This document shows positions 49,857-60,800 of a stretch of DNA of 64,000 nucleotides, in pieces (the stretch's first letter is position 1; every line of letters starts with the position of its first letter). The notes beneath the pieces are model-generated. The model had not been told where the DNA came from. It made no database searches and worked only from the letters and a program-made list of their open reading frames with translations. A program made the position numbers and the translations under genes. Source of the stretch: Methylophaga sp. (GTDB lineage: Bacteria; Pseudomonadota; Gammaproteobacteria; Nitrosococcales; Methylophagaceae). The stretch lies in the NCBI GenBank assembly GCA_002733715.2, contig NVWQ02000010.1, forward strand, positions 62,001 to 126,000. The letters run 5' to 3'.

Positions 49857-49952
49857 CCGCCGCATGATTCATCTTTTCCGCTTTGGCGGCGTTAAAAACA
49901 TTCTAAAAATGCTCACGTACTGCGTGTACGCTGCGCCTTTTAGAATGTTTTT
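49857..49952. repeat. Two consecutive hairpins after lpdA, the second with 15-bp perfect arms
   Basis: A first stem pairs CCGCC (49857-49861) with GGCGG (49885-49889). A second pairs AAAAACATTCTAAAA (49894-49908) with TTTTAGAATGTTTTT (49938-49952), perfect over 15 bases; its 29-base loop contains the palindrome GCGTGTACGC. The second stem ends in five T, so it may terminate lpdA, but the pattern looks like a mobile palindromic repeat. Confidence 0.8.
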
Positions 49953-50004
49953 GCCTTGCCTAAACGAAAAATCTATCTCATGCAACGGTTTCAAATAGTC
50001 TGAG

Positions 50005-50796
50005 ATGATTGATAAGGTAACGCCATTACGTCCTCCGCTTAAATGGGCTGGGGGTAAGCGTTGGCTCATTCCCAAGCTAGAAAAACTCTGGAAAAAACAT
50101 TCTGAATTACGCCTAGTTGAGCCCTTTTGTGGTGGTTTATCTGTTGCATTAGGCTTGCAGGCTGAAAAAGCATTATTAAATGACGTTAATTTTGCTGTTA
50201 TTAATTTTTATCAGCAAATTCAGCAAGGTCTGATCTTAGATATTGAGCTCGAAAATGATGAAGCCGCTTATTATCGCCAAAGAACAAAATTTAATCATTT
50301 AAATCAGAAGACGGGCTCTGAAAAGACCACGGCTCAGTTATTTTATTATTTAAATCGAACGGGTTACAATGGCCTTTGTCGTTTTAACAAATCAGGTGGT
50401 TATAACGTTCCTTTCGGGCGATATAAGAAAATCAATTATCAGACTGATTTTACGCGATATCAAGCCGTCTTATCTAGCTGGCAGTTTAGTAATAAAGATT
50501 TTGCTGAATTAGATGTGGACGAAAATGATTTTATTTATGCCGATCCTCCTTATGATGTGCCTTTTCGTCAATATGCACAGCAAGGATTTGATTGGGAAGA
50601 TCAAGTGAGACTTGCTGAATGGTTAGTTGAACATAAAGGCCCTGTCGTAATATCAAATCAGGCAACTGATCGAATTATTAAGCTATATAAAAAACTGGGC
50701 TTTAAATTAAAATATCTCGATGCACCACGCCGCATAAGTTGCAAAGCAAATGGTAGAAAGGCTGTTAAAGAGGTGATAGCAACGCGTGGTTTTTGA
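50005..50796 (+). CDS. dam: DNA adenine methylase (Dam type)
   Basis: A 263-residue N6-adenine methyltransferase of the D12/Dam class. The SAM-binding motif is PFCGGLSVALGL, the catalytic motif is D180-P-P-Y183 (FIYADPPYDVPF), and the N-terminal RPPLKWAGGKRWLIPKL is typical of Dam. GATC is the expected target. No restriction endonuclease gene is adjacent, so a solitary housekeeping methylase is more likely than a restriction-modification part. It precedes argG. Confidence 0.93.
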   Translation: MIDKVTPLRPPLKWAGGKRWLIPKLEKLWKKHSELRLVEPFCGGLSVALGLQAEKALLNDVNFAVINFYQQIQQGLILDIELENDEAAYYRQRTKFNHLNQKTGSEKTTAQLFYYLNRTGYNGLCRFNKSGGYNVPFGRYKKINYQTDFTRYQAVLSSWQFSNKDFAELDVDENDFIYADPPYDVPFRQYAQQGFDWEDQVRLAEWLVEHKGPVVISNQATDRIIKLYKKLGFKLKYLDAPRRISCKANGRKAVKEVIATRGF

Positions 50797-50802
50797 TATA
50801 AT
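50773..50802 (+). promoter_or_regulatory. Promoter of argG (extended -10)
   Basis: GTGATA (4 of 6 to -35), 18 bases, then TGA-TATAAT, a perfect -10 with the TG extended element. It overlaps the end of dam, and the argG start follows about 48 bases after the -10. Confidence 0.62.
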
Positions 50803-50850
50803 GTTCAATTAGTTATAAATCATGTTTGTTTTACAGGAAAATAATTTCAC

Positions 50851-52059
50851 ATGTCAAAGATCAAAAAAGTCGTCCTCGCCTATTCAGGTGGTCTTGATAC
50901 TTCAATTATTCTGAAATGGTTGCAAGATACCTATGACTGTGAAGTGGTAACGTTTACTGCTGATATCGGTCAAGGTGAAGAAGTTGAACCAGCACGCGCT
51001 AAAGCACAAGCAATGGGTATCAAAGAAATATATATAGAAGATCTACGTGAAGAATTTGCCCGCGATTACGTGTTCCCAATGTTCCGCGCTAACACCATCT
51101 ATGAAGGTGAATATTTATTAGGCACCTCGATTGCTAGACCATTGATTGCTAAGCGTTTAGTTGAGATTGCTGCTGATGTAGGTGCGGAGGCAATATCTCA
51201 CGGGGCAACAGGTAAAGGTAATGACCAAGTACGTTTTGAACTAGGTGCATATGCTTTAAGCCCAGAAATTCAGGTAATTGCACCCTGGCGTGAATGGGAT
51301 TTAAATTCTCGTCAAAGTCTATTAGATTATGCTGAAGAGCATGGTATTCCTGTAGAAATGAAGCGTGGTAAAAAATCACCTTATTCAATGGATGCTAACT
51401 TGCTTCATATTTCTTATGAAGGTGACATTCTTGAAGATCCATGGACAGAGCCAGAAGAATCAATGTGGCGTTGGAGTGTTTCTCCAGAAAATGCACCTGA
51501 CGAAGCAACTTATTTAGAATTAACTTATGAAAAAGGAGATATTGTCGCTATAAATGGTAGGGCAATGTCACCAGCAACAATTATGGAGTATTTAAATAAG
51601 ATTGGCGGTGCAAACGGTATTGGTCGTTTAGATATGGTGGAAAACCGTTATGTAGGCATGAAAGCACGTGGTTGTTATGAAACGCCAGCGGGAACAATTA
51701 TGCTTCCAGCACATCGTGCAATGGAGTCAATTACTGTTGATCGTGAAGCGGCACACCTTAAAGATGAATTTATGCCGCGGTACGCAAGTTTGATATATAA
51801 CGGCTATTGGTGGTCACCAGAACGTGAAATGTTACAAGTGATGATTGATAAATCACAGCAAACAGTGAACGGAAAGGTTAGAATTAAGCTATATAAAGGA
51901 AATGTAGTTGTTGTTGGACGTGCATCTGAAACAGATAGCTTGTTTGATGAGTCAATTGCAACATTTGAAGATGATGATGGGGCGTATAATCAAAAAGATG
52001 CTGAAGGTTTCATAAAACTGAATGCATTACGATTAAAAATTGCAGGTCGTAACAAATAA
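50851..52059 (+). CDS. argG: Argininosuccinate synthase
   Basis: A 402-residue enzyme joining citrulline and aspartate with ATP. The ATP PP-loop is [17 protein letters not shown], and [16 protein letters not shown] and the [18 protein letters not shown] segment are characteristic; [21 protein letters not shown] lies near the C-terminus. It has a strong extended -10 promoter and is followed 29 bases later by a diguanylate cyclase gene. Confidence 0.97.
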   Translation: MSKIKKVVLAYSGGLDTSIILKWLQDTYDCEVVTFTADIGQGEEVEPARAKAQAMGIKEIYIEDLREEFARDYVFPMFRANTIYEGEYLLGTSIARPLIAKRLVEIAADVGAEAISHGATGKGNDQVRFELGAYALSPEIQVIAPWREWDLNSRQSLLDYAEEHGIPVEMKRGKKSPYSMDANLLHISYEGDILEDPWTEPEESMWRWSVSPENAPDEATYLELTYEKGDIVAINGRAMSPATIMEYLNKIGGANGIGRLDMVENRYVGMKARGCYETPAGTIMLPAHRAMESITVDREAAHLKDEFMPRYASLIYNGYWWSPEREMLQVMIDKSQQTVNGKVRIKLYKGNVVVVGRASETDSLFDESIATFEDDDGAYNQKDAEGFIKLNALRLKIAGRNK

Positions 52060-52088
52060 TATTGAATAGGTAGATTGGGTAGAAACGA

Positions 52089-53126
52089 GTGGAATATAAC
52101 GAATATCAAGATCAAGCAGCAGAGTATATGCGTTTAGCATTGCCGCTTATGAAAAAACACGGTATTGCAATGACGCCTGCAAATTATGCGGTGTGGTATG
52201 AATATGTTGCTGGTAATAATGAAGCATTAAAACATGCTGTTGATGCTAATGTGGATGATAATGAGCGCCTTTCTGAAAAACAAAGCAGTGAGTTATACCA
52301 AAAATTCTTTGATCGCGAAAAGGATCAAGCTGCATTACTAGAAATGCGCCAAGATTTAAGGCGCGTATTAGCAGAAGTCCTTACTTTTGTTTCCACCGGA
52401 GTGACGTCATCTAAATCAACAGCATCTAACCTAACGGATATTATTGATAAATTTCATCCAAATATGAAGCAAGAAGAAGTAAGGGATGTTATTGATGATG
52501 TATTGTCAGAAACACGTTTAGCTGTATCTACAAGCGAGTTACTATCAGAACGTTTAAATACCACAATGGCTGAAATGCATGATTTGAAAAAGGATCTTGA
52601 TGCTGCTAGACGCGAAGCAAAAATAGATACATTAACAAAGCTAGCCAATCGAAAAGCACTGGACGACGTGCTAGAAAAAGCAACACGAGATGCCGATAGT
52701 AATAATGTGGAGCTCTGTCTCATTTTCTCTGACTTGGATCTTTTTAAGAAAGTCAATGATAAACACGGCCACTTAGTGGGTGATCAGGTATTAAGGGTTG
52801 TTGCCAATACACTAAAAGGGGCAGTAAAAGGTAAAGATCTAGTTGCACGATATGGCGGTGAAGAATTTGCCATCGTTGTGCTGAATACCAGCCTTGATAA
52901 TGTTAAACGTTTAGCTGAAAATATACGGGCTGAAATTGCTGCAAAACGGATGCAACGCAAAGATACGCGAGAATCATTAGGCACGATCACCATGTCATTC
53001 GGTGTTGCTCGCTATTTTCCTTCAGAGGGTGTTGATAGCTTTCTGCAGCGTGCTGACCGTGCATTGTATATGGCTAAACGTAAAGGCAGAAATGCAGTAG
53101 TGGAAGCACTTCCACCTACCATATAA
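52089..53126 (+). CDS. Diguanylate cyclase (GGEEF)
   Basis: A 345-residue protein. Residues 1-170 are helical and probably form a sensor/dimerisation and coiled-coil part, with the helix MAEMHDLKKDLDAARREAKI leading into the GGDEF domain (about 175-342). The signature is GGEEF at 256-260, an active variant. The inhibitory RxxD position five residues upstream is KGKD (247-250), so product inhibition may be weakened. It has no transmembrane segment. The start is GTG at 52089. It follows argG closely but is unlikely to be functionally linked. Confidence 0.92.
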   Translation: MEYNEYQDQAAEYMRLALPLMKKHGIAMTPANYAVWYEYVAGNNEALKHAVDANVDDNERLSEKQSSELYQKFFDREKDQAALLEMRQDLRRVLAEVLTFVSTGVTSSKSTASNLTDIIDKFHPNMKQEEVRDVIDDVLSETRLAVSTSELLSERLNTTMAEMHDLKKDLDAARREAKIDTLTKLANRKALDDVLEKATRDADSNNVELCLIFSDLDLFKKVNDKHGHLVGDQVLRVVANTLKGAVKGKDLVARYGGEEFAIVVLNTSLDNVKRLAENIRAEIAAKRMQRKDTRESLGTITMSFGVARYFPSEGVDSFLQRADRALYMAKRKGRNAVVEALPPTI

Positions 53127-53127
53127 G

Positions 53128-53730
53128 CTAGAAATTATCAGTTAGAAATACTTCATCTAGGGCCAGTTGACCTCCACGCGGCCGAGCATCTTCAGTTCTT
53201 TTCCCGATAGTGATCATCATGGTGATGATGTGGTCATGTGGCAGATTGATTATTTTAGCCACTTTATCAAAATCAAAACCATCCATAGGGCAACTGTCGT
53301 AACCTAACTCTTTAGCCATTAGCATAATGCTTATTGCAGCAATGCTGGATGAACGGAAACATTCATCACGCTGGGCTTGATGGTGGTTTGTGTAATAGTC
53401 TGCAATGGCTGGTAATAAGAAACCTTGAACTTCTTCTGGAGCATTCTGCCAATAGCGTTCTGGTTGCTTTTCCCAAGCATTAAGATCAGCACATAAAATT
53501 AAAAGAAGTGAAGCTTCAGTAACTTGAACTTGCCCCCAGCTAGCATCTTGAACTTGTTGTCTTTTGTCTTTGTCTTGCACCTGCACAAAACGCCAATGTT
53601 GAATATTAAAAGCTGTCGGTGACAAAATAGCATATTTCATTAGCTCATTAATTTCTGCCTCTGTCATTACATGTTCGGGGTCGAAATGTTTAACAGAGCG
53701 ACGTTCAACAATAGCTTGTTTTAAATTCAT
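53128..53730 (-). CDS. Nitroreductase family protein
   Basis: A 200-residue FMN-dependent nitroreductase-like oxidoreductase. The FMN phosphate-binding motif VERRSVKHFD is at the N-terminus, followed by LSPTAFNIQHWRFVQVQD and, near the C-terminus, MMITIGKRTEDARPRGGQL. It resembles NfsB-like reductases acting on quinones or nitro-compounds; the substrate is not deducible. Its stop is one base from the end of the convergent diguanylate cyclase gene. Confidence 0.92.
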   Translation of the reverse strand: MNLKQAIVERRSVKHFDPEHVMTEAEINELMKYAILSPTAFNIQHWRFVQVQDKDKRQQVQDASWGQVQVTEASLLLILCADLNAWEKQPERYWQNAPEEVQGFLLPAIADYYTNHHQAQRDECFRSSSIAAISIMLMAKELGYDSCPMDGFDFDKVAKIINLPHDHIITMMITIGKRTEDARPRGGQLALDEVFLTDNF

Positions 53731-53766
53731 AAAATCTCTTAAAAAATAGGGTGTGATGTGTGTGCG

Positions 53767-54567
53767 TTATAGCAGTTGTTCTACTTTAATGTAGATGTTT
53801 TGTTGGTGTTGCTCATGGCTATGGTAACTTGTTGTTCCATATTGATCGATGTTTTTTCCATTACTGGTTTCGCCGAGTAAAATCCACACGCCTTCTGCAC
53901 CAGAAATACTACTTACAATATTGCTTCTTTCAACAATACCTGTTTGTGGTGAAAAATGACCGAATAGAGGATGAATATCAACGGTAACTTGATGATTAGG
54001 TAACACGCGAGCAACAGCTTTAAATCCATTGTTTATATTAATGTAGTGAGTGGTATTTTGAACTGCCAAGTCACCACTTGAGCTTAATATTAAATATTGT
54101 TCTTGTTGTGGAATATCTTCGCCCATCATGATTGAAATAGGTGTGTTAGCAATACCTTGCGCCTGAAAATATTGGTCTTTATTTCTTGAGTTTTTTGTCG
54201 ACCATTTGCTTACTGATACGCCTGCCGCAACATCACCATCTATTACAGCAACATGCCCTGACACATGTTGTCCATCCTGATTAGTCAGAAGTTGATCTGT
54301 TCTTACGACTGTAATTTTTAGCCGTTGTATGGGGGTATCAAGTTGGCTGATCAACTGTTTGATTTGTTTAATTGTTTTGCTATCAGCTTGCAGAATAATA
54401 AAGTCATTAAATGCACGTGCTGTGGCTTGTTTAGGTAAGAAGGCTTGAACCTCAGGTAACACTTCACTCGCTAAACGGTGATTTAGCTGAATAGTTTCAA
54501 TTCTAGTTTCTGCTGATACTAGACCACTGAAAAAACTGAACAAGATAAAGAATATTATTTTTTTCAT
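53767..54567 (-). CDS. Secretin N-domain-like exported protein
   Basis: A 266-residue exported protein with signal peptide to VSA (residue 19). Residues about 22-95 resemble the N0/NolW domain of secretins (IQLNHRLASEVLPEVQAFLP, FNDFIILQADSKTIKQIKQL). The rest is beta-rich with no recognisable secretin pore or transmembrane strand. Such stand-alone NolW-like proteins occur next to purB in pseudomonads. It starts inside the stop of the upstream hypothetical gene (4-base overlap). Confidence 0.65.
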   Translation of the reverse strand: MKKIIFFILFSFFSGLVSAETRIETIQLNHRLASEVLPEVQAFLPKQATARAFNDFIILQADSKTIKQIKQLISQLDTPIQRLKITVVRTDQLLTNQDGQHVSGHVAVIDGDVAAGVSVSKWSTKNSRNKDQYFQAQGIANTPISIMMGEDIPQQEQYLILSSSGDLAVQNTTHYININNGFKAVARVLPNHQVTVDIHPLFGHFSPQTGIVERSNIVSSISGAEGVWILLGETSNGKNIDQYGTTSYHSHEQHQQNIYIKVEQLL

Positions 54568-55070
54568 ATTGTTAGCCGCCTTACGCCTCTATCTGCTTTG
54601 CTATGATTCCATAGATCATTAAATTGAGTGTAGAGTTCACGCACTTCTAATCTATCATAGTGATTGGCATAACCATCATATTGAGTAGAACGCGGGCAGG
54701 TTAAATACGCAAAATCATCAACTAATAATAAGGTGTGTTGAATAGTTTGCTCTTGCTTTTCTGGGTTACGAATATGAATATTGCTTGATAGTTGTTGAGC
54801 GAGGGTTATCAGTCGGTGACCTTGTTGCATATTAGATTTAGTGCTTTGGGCAATAATTTGTATTTCTGAACGCGGGCTTCGTCGAGCTAATCGACTTGCA
54901 CATTCGATAAATTCGGAGTTATCAAAAAGAACGTGGTCGATATTTCGGCCTAATATACACATACGATGTTTAGCTTGCTGTGCTAATTCAATAACAAGTG
55001 AAATAGCTTCATCTCGACCATCAAAGCGAATACGTTCGGATTTGTGATTATTATTAGGGAAGTTTTCCAT
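54564..55070 (-). CDS. Hypothetical protein downstream of purB (DUF7931/PLD-like)
   Basis: A 168-residue protein, cytosolic. It has RFDGRDEAISLVIELAQQAK, MCILGRNIDHVLFDNSEF and LLLVDDFAYLTCPRSTQYDG, reminiscent of the phospholipase-D-like DUF7931 proteins annotated as acetyltransferase-like near purB, but without an obvious HKD motif. It starts 11 bases after purB and overlaps the secretin-like gene, so all may be transcribed together. Function unknown. Confidence 0.5.
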   Translation of the reverse strand: MENFPNNNHKSERIRFDGRDEAISLVIELAQQAKHRMCILGRNIDHVLFDNSEFIECASRLARRSPRSEIQIIAQSTKSNMQQGHRLITLAQQLSSNIHIRNPEKQEQTIQHTLLLVDDFAYLTCPRSTQYDGYANHYDRLEVRELYTQFNDLWNHSKADRGVRRLTI

Positions 55071-55081
55071 AACAAATATTG

Positions 55082-56482
<1,401 letters not shown>

Positions 56483-56490
56483 TTAAAGAA

Positions 56491-56499
56491 ATTATATCA
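56491..56499 (-). promoter_or_regulatory. Extended -10 promoter of purB
   Basis: On the minus strand TGA followed by a perfect TATAAT, 36 bases before the purB GTG. No convincing -35, as usual for an extended -10 promoter. Confidence 0.6.
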
Positions 56500-56518
56500 G
56501 ATCTCAGGTTCTATTCGG

Positions 56519-56538
56519 AGAGCATGTTAAAATGCTCT
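56519..56538. other. 7-bp inverted repeat between purB and acnB
   Basis: AGAGCAT (56519-56525) and ATGCTCT (56532-56538) separated by 6 bases, in the acnB leader. Possible operator or leader hairpin; also covers an upstream in-frame ATG. Confidence 0.4.
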
Positions 56539-56567
56539 ATTCAAAGATTGAAACTGGAGAATACTGC

Positions 56568-59090
56568 GTGCTGAATGATTATCAAAACCATGTCGAAGAG
56601 CGAGCTAAAGACGGATTGCCACCTTTGCCCTTAGATGCCGAGCAGGTGTCATCTTTAGTTGCGTTACTTAAAACAGAACCGACTGAGCAATTATTAGCAT
56701 TACTGATTGATCGGGTGCCACCGGGTGTGGACCAAGCGGCGTATGTTAAGGCCGGATTTTTAGCTGACGTGGCTAAAGGTGAGGCATCGTGTGCGTTAAT
56801 TGATGCGGTTAAAGCAACCGAATTATTAGGCACAATGCGGGGTGGTTACAATATTCAGCCATTGATCGATTTATTAGATAATGATGACACAGCTGCAACA
56901 GCAGAAGCGGCTTTATCACATACTTTACTTGTTTATGATGCCTATCATGATGTGGTTGAGAAATCAGCAACGAATGACTATGCAAAACGGGTTGTTCAGT
57001 CGTGGGCTGATGCCGATTGGTTTACAGCAAAACCTGCATTACCAGAAAGCATGACATTAACCGTGTTCAAAGTAGCCGGCGAAACTAATACGGATGATTT
57101 GTCGCCGGCGACTGAAGCATGGAGTCGTCCTGATATTCCATTACATGCAAAAGCGATGTTAATTAACACGATGGACACGCCTTTAGATGATATCGCCGAG
57201 TTAAAGAAAAAAGGTCATCCATTAGTCTATGTAGGTGATGTGGTAGGTACTGGATCTTCACGTAAATCAGCTATTAACTCTGTGCTGTGGCACATGGGTG
57301 ATGATATTCCATTTGTGCCGAATAAACGCCAAGGTGGTGTGGTGTTAGGTGGTAATATCGCGCCAATTTTTTATAACACGGCCGAAGATTCGGGTGCATT
57401 GCCGATTGAGTGTGATGTATCTAACTTGAATACAGGCGATGTGATTACGATTTACCCTTTTGACGGTAAAATTACTAATGAAGCGGGCGACACCATTTCT
57501 ACATTTGAAATGCGCCCAACAACATTAGTGGATGAAGTGCGTGCCGGCGGCCGTATTCCACTGATTATTGGTCGTGGATTAACGGATAAAGCTCGTGAAA
57601 CATTGGGTTTAGAGCCCTCTGATGTATTTTTGCGTCCTATTGCCCCGGCTGATACGGGTAAAGGTTTTACTTTAGCTCAGAAAATGGTGGGTAAAGCCTG
57701 TGGTGTTGAAGCCGTTCGTCCCGGTACTTATTGTGAACCTAAAGTAACGACAGTGGGCTCTCAAGATACAACAGGTGCGATGACCCGTGATGAGCTAAAA
57801 GAGTTAGCTTGTTTAGGGTTCTCTGCTGATTTAGTAATGCAATCTTTCTGTCATACCGCAGCCTATCCAAAACCTGTCGATATTACTTTGCAACATACAT
57901 TGCCTGACTTTATTAGCACACGTGCAGGTGTGTCATTACGCCCGGGTGATGGTGTTATCCATTCATGGTTAAACCGCATGGTGTTGCCTGATACTGTAGG
58001 CACCGGTGGTGATTCTCATACCCGCTTCCCGATTGGTATTAGTTTCCCTGCGGGCTCTGGATTAGTGGCCTTTGCTGCTGCATTAGGTGTGATGCCTCTA
58101 GATATGCCCGAGTCAGTGTTGGTGCGTTTTAAGGGTGAGATGCAACCGGGTATCACCTTGCGTGACTTAGTTAATGCTATTCCTTATGTAGCTATCCAAA
58201 AAGGCTTGTTAACGATTGAGAAAAAGGGCAAGAAAAACGTCTTTAATGGTCGAGTATTAGAAATTGAAGGCTTGCCTAATTTGAAGGTAGAACAAGCATT
58301 TGAATTATCCGATGCATCAGCTGAGCGATCAGCTAACGGTTGCACCGTACATTTGAATAAAGAACCGATTATTGAATTCCTAAATTCGAATATTTCATTA
58401 TTGGGCTGGATGATTGATGAAGGTTATGAGGATAAACGTACACTACAGCGCCGAATTGATAGTATGAAAGCGTGGTTGGCCGATCCACAATTAATGGAAC
58501 GGGATGCCGATGCTGAATATGCTGAAATTATTGAAATTGATTTAGCAGATATTACTGAGCCATTATTAGCCTGCCCGAATGATCCTGATGATATTAAACC
58601 ATTATCAGAACTAGCAGGTGTTGAAATTAATGAAGTGTTTATTGGGTCATGTATGACTAATATCGGTCATTATCGTGCAGCAGGTAAAGTGCTTGAAAAT
58701 ATGGGTAACTTACCGACTAAGTTGTGGATTGCACCACCGACTAAGATGGATCAACATCAATTACAAGAAGAAGGTATTTATAGTATTTTTGGAAGGGTAG
58801 GGGCACGAACAGAAACACCGGGTTGTTCATTATGTATGGGTAACCAAGCGCGTGTTGCTGATAATGCCACAGTGGTGTCGACATCGACTCGTAACTTCCC
58901 CAACCGTCTAGGTAATGGTGCTGATGTTTATTTGTCATCAGCTGAACTTGCGGCTGTTGTCGCTAGTATGGGGCGTTTGCCAACCGTTGCGGAATACCAA
59001 GAAAAAGTAGCCGGTATTGAGCCAATGTCCGATGAGATTTATCGATATTTAAACTTTAATGAAATGGCAGAGTACAACGCTTCTTTGTAA
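56568..59090 (+). CDS. acnB: Bifunctional aconitate hydratase 2 / 2-methylisocitrate dehydratase
   Basis: An 840-residue AcnB. Starting at GTG 56568 (preceded by GGAG at 8 bases) gives [20 protein letters not shown], matching the start of E. coli AcnB (EEYRKHVAERAAEG). The HEAT-like N-terminal domain and swivel domain precede the cluster region, with the three Fe-S cysteines in [21 protein letters not shown] and CSLCMGN. An upstream ATG at 56532 would add 12 unusual residues. It converts citrate to isocitrate in the TCA cycle. It is divergent from purB. Confidence 0.97.
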   Translation: MLNDYQNHVEERAKDGLPPLPLDAEQVSSLVALLKTEPTEQLLALLIDRVPPGVDQAAYVKAGFLADVAKGEASCALIDAVKATELLGTMRGGYNIQPLIDLLDNDDTAATAEAALSHTLLVYDAYHDVVEKSATNDYAKRVVQSWADADWFTAKPALPESMTLTVFKVAGETNTDDLSPATEAWSRPDIPLHAKAMLINTMDTPLDDIAELKKKGHPLVYVGDVVGTGSSRKSAINSVLWHMGDDIPFVPNKRQGGVVLGGNIAPIFYNTAEDSGALPIECDVSNLNTGDVITIYPFDGKITNEAGDTISTFEMRPTTLVDEVRAGGRIPLIIGRGLTDKARETLGLEPSDVFLRPIAPADTGKGFTLAQKMVGKACGVEAVRPGTYCEPKVTTVGSQDTTGAMTRDELKELACLGFSADLVMQSFCHTAAYPKPVDITLQHTLPDFISTRAGVSLRPGDGVIHSWLNRMVLPDTVGTGGDSHTRFPIGISFPAGSGLVAFAAALGVMPLDMPESVLVRFKGEMQPGITLRDLVNAIPYVAIQKGLLTIEKKGKKNVFNGRVLEIEGLPNLKVEQAFELSDASAERSANGCTVHLNKEPIIEFLNSNISLLGWMIDEGYEDKRTLQRRIDSMKAWLADPQLMERDADAEYAEIIEIDLADITEPLLACPNDPDDIKPLSELAGVEINEVFIGSCMTNIGHYRAAGKVLENMGNLPTKLWIAPPTKMDQHQLQEEGIYSIFGRVGARTETPGCSLCMGNQARVADNATVVSTSTRNFPNRLGNGADVYLSSAELAAVVASMGRLPTVAEYQEKVAGIEPMSDEIYRYLNFNEMAEYNASL

Positions 59091-59127
59091 TTGAATAGTA
59101 AAGTTATAAAGTAATTTGGGTATATAA

Positions 59128-59200
59128 CGTCACTCCCGCATGTTTTTAGCGGGAGTCTTGTCAATACACAGATTCCGGCTAAAGGCCTGCCGGGATGACG
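59128..59200. repeat. 73-bp palindromic REP-like element
   Basis: It begins CGTCACTCCCGCATG and ends CTGCCGGGATGACG. The inner halves CTCCCGC/GCGGGAG and TTCCGGC/GCCGGG-type arms fold back on themselves. It is the same length as the element at 25348-25420 and similar throughout. Confidence 0.82.
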
Positions 59201-59258
59201 ACGGTATAATTCTGTATACTTTATTTTACTTGGGTTTATAAGGCTATTTTCAATATTG

Positions 59259-59765
59259 TTACTCGGCTTCTGAACCTAACGCTAAAGCTGATTTTTTAGG
59301 AAACTCACCCCGCTTAGCACGTGCGGAGGATACGGTAGATAGCACAAACAAAGCAAAAACGATAAATATTAAAGGTATAACTGCAATCCAGCTAAATACT
59401 GCTAACAAAGTATCGAACATATTGGGATCGGCTTGTGACGAAGCAACGAACCAACCTAGCAGAAATATACCCGCAGAGATTGCATAACCCATCAGCAAAA
59501 ATTTACTGCGTGTCCATGCTTGTTGCCAATGTGCCTTTATCAAAGCAGTATCTTTTGAACCGGCACAACAGGTGATGCGGGCTTTTTTTACTATCCACAA
59601 TAACGCTAAGATAGAACCGCCAAGTGATGCCGCAAGGATGATATAGATATAGTCACTACTTAATGCTACAAGTGGTACTAATAAATGAAAAACAGATAAG
59701 TTTGTCATCAAAAACTCGTGTGGATAAGCGGCGCATTGATTTTCATATTCCATTGTATTTTCCAT
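59259..59765 (-). CDS. Hypothetical membrane protein, about three helices
   Basis: A 168-residue membrane protein I cannot place. The helices are about 40-58 (IYIILAASLGGSILALLWIV), 88-106 (FLLMGYAISAGIFLLGWFVA) and 120-142 (FSWIAVIPLIFIVFALFVLS). A CCAGSKDTALIK loop has adjacent cysteines at about 66-67. The ATG at 59765 (or the next at 59753) is possible. It is divergent from the small-membrane-protein/FetB unit. No family was recognised. Confidence 0.5.
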   Translation of the reverse strand: MENTMEYENQCAAYPHEFLMTNLSVFHLLVPLVALSSDYIYIILAASLGGSILALLWIVKKARITCCAGSKDTALIKAHWQQAWTRSKFLLMGYAISAGIFLLGWFVASSQADPNMFDTLLAVFSWIAVIPLIFIVFALFVLSTVSSARAKRGEFPKKSALALGSEAE

Positions 59766-59776
59766 ATTTAAATCGA

Positions 59777-59807
59777 TTGAAGCTAAGATTTATTTCAATA
59801 GTATAAT
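59777..59807 (+). promoter_or_regulatory. Candidate promoter of the small membrane gene and fetB-like gene
   Basis: TTGAAG (-35 like) and a perfect TATAAT (59802-59807) with a 19-base spacer, about 37 bases before the GTG at 59844. The spacer is one base longer than preferred. Confidence 0.42.
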
Positions 59808-59843
59808 AGATCAATTACCTGTTCAGCTGGAAAACTAACTATT

Positions 59844-60053
59844 GTGAGTCAATTAATTGCGCTCGGCTTTAATATCTTTGTGATTTACCTATTTGTTAGT
59901 GTCTATTTTTTAGTGCTGAAAAAACAAGGTAAGGCTTATCAGTTTTTTAGAAAACATTCTAGATTATTCACGCTGTTTCTTTTTTCCCTGCCTTTTGTTT
60001 TTCTGAAATGTTCGTTTTCAATAATATCCATTATTAAATCATTAATGTCATGA
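59844..60053 (+). CDS. Small hypothetical two-helix membrane protein
   Basis: A 69-residue protein starting with GTG, with two hydrophobic stretches (about 4-26 and 38-58) around a basic middle (LKKQGKAYQFFRKHSRLF). No family recognised. Its stop overlaps the ATG of the FetB-like gene (ATGA), so the two are translated together, suggesting it is an accessory subunit. Supported mainly by the coupling and the TATAAT upstream. Confidence 0.55.
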   Translation: MSQLIALGFNIFVIYLFVSVYFLVLKKQGKAYQFFRKHSRLFTLFLFSLPFVFLKCSFSIISIIKSLMS

Positions 60054-60766
60054 ATGAATCACTTCAAATTATCTCCCCTTTAAATTTAGCGGTAGCTTTT
60101 ATTCCCGTTTTGATTGTATTAGTGATTTTGTATCGCTGGTCATTAGATGTAGCTAATGCTGTTTATTCGGTTATTCGAATGTTAGTTCAGCTTTTGCTTG
60201 TCGGTTATATTTTGACCACAATATTTGCAGCAGAAAGTGCGTGGCTAGTGATGGTTGCGATGCTTATTATGGTCATAGCGGCCAGTTGGATAGCGCTAGG
60301 CACGGTCAGAACGAAACAACGCGCATTATTTCGCCATGCGTTTGTTGCCATTTTAGTGGGTGGTGGCACAACGCTTATATTAGTCACGCAAGGCGTTGTT
60401 AACCTCGACCCATGGTTTGAACCGAAATACATGATTCCATTAGCAGGGATGATTTTTGCCAATTCAATGAATAGTGTGAGTTTGGCTGCTGAGCGGCTAG
60501 AGGCTGAGTTACAACGTGATGTTGAATACACAAAAGCACGAATCATTGCGTTCAATGCAGCATTTATTCCTGTAGTAAATTCTTTGTTTGCGGTGGGTTT
60601 AGTGGCTCTACCTGGGATGATGACAGGGCAAATATTATCTGGTGTTTCACCAGTGGTAGCCGCCCATTATCAAATAGTGGTGATGTGTATGATCTTTGGT
60701 TCTACTGGTTTATCGACAGCCTATTTTTTGGTTTTGTCTAAGTCGGTATTCATAAAAACAGCTTAG
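60050..60766 (+). CDS. FetB/UPF0014-type ABC transporter permease
   Basis: A 238-residue integral membrane protein with about six or seven helices. FetB features are VIRMLVQLLLVGYILTTIFA, YMIPLAGMIFANSMNSVSLA, and GLVALPGMMTGQILSGVSPV, matching the E. coli permease region GLVSLPGMMSG. E. coli FetB exports iron with the ATPase FetA; here no ATPase gene is adjacent. Compared with E. coli (259 residues) the loop before the LPGMM helix is shorter, lacking the LSLGATPKQA-type coupling segment. Specificity uncertain. Confidence 0.82.
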   Translation: MNESLQIISPLNLAVAFIPVLIVLVILYRWSLDVANAVYSVIRMLVQLLLVGYILTTIFAAESAWLVMVAMLIMVIAASWIALGTVRTKQRALFRHAFVAILVGGGTTLILVTQGVVNLDPWFEPKYMIPLAGMIFANSMNSVSLAAERLEAELQRDVEYTKARIIAFNAAFIPVVNSLFAVGLVALPGMMTGQILSGVSPVVAAHYQIVVMCMIFGSTGLSTAYFLVLSKSVFIKTA

Positions 60767-60800
60767 ATTGATAAAGACCTTTCTATTCAATATTAGGGTA

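Noticed and set aside
50005-50796. Dam as part of a restriction-modification system
   Set aside because: No nuclease gene next to it; neighbours are lpdA and argG.
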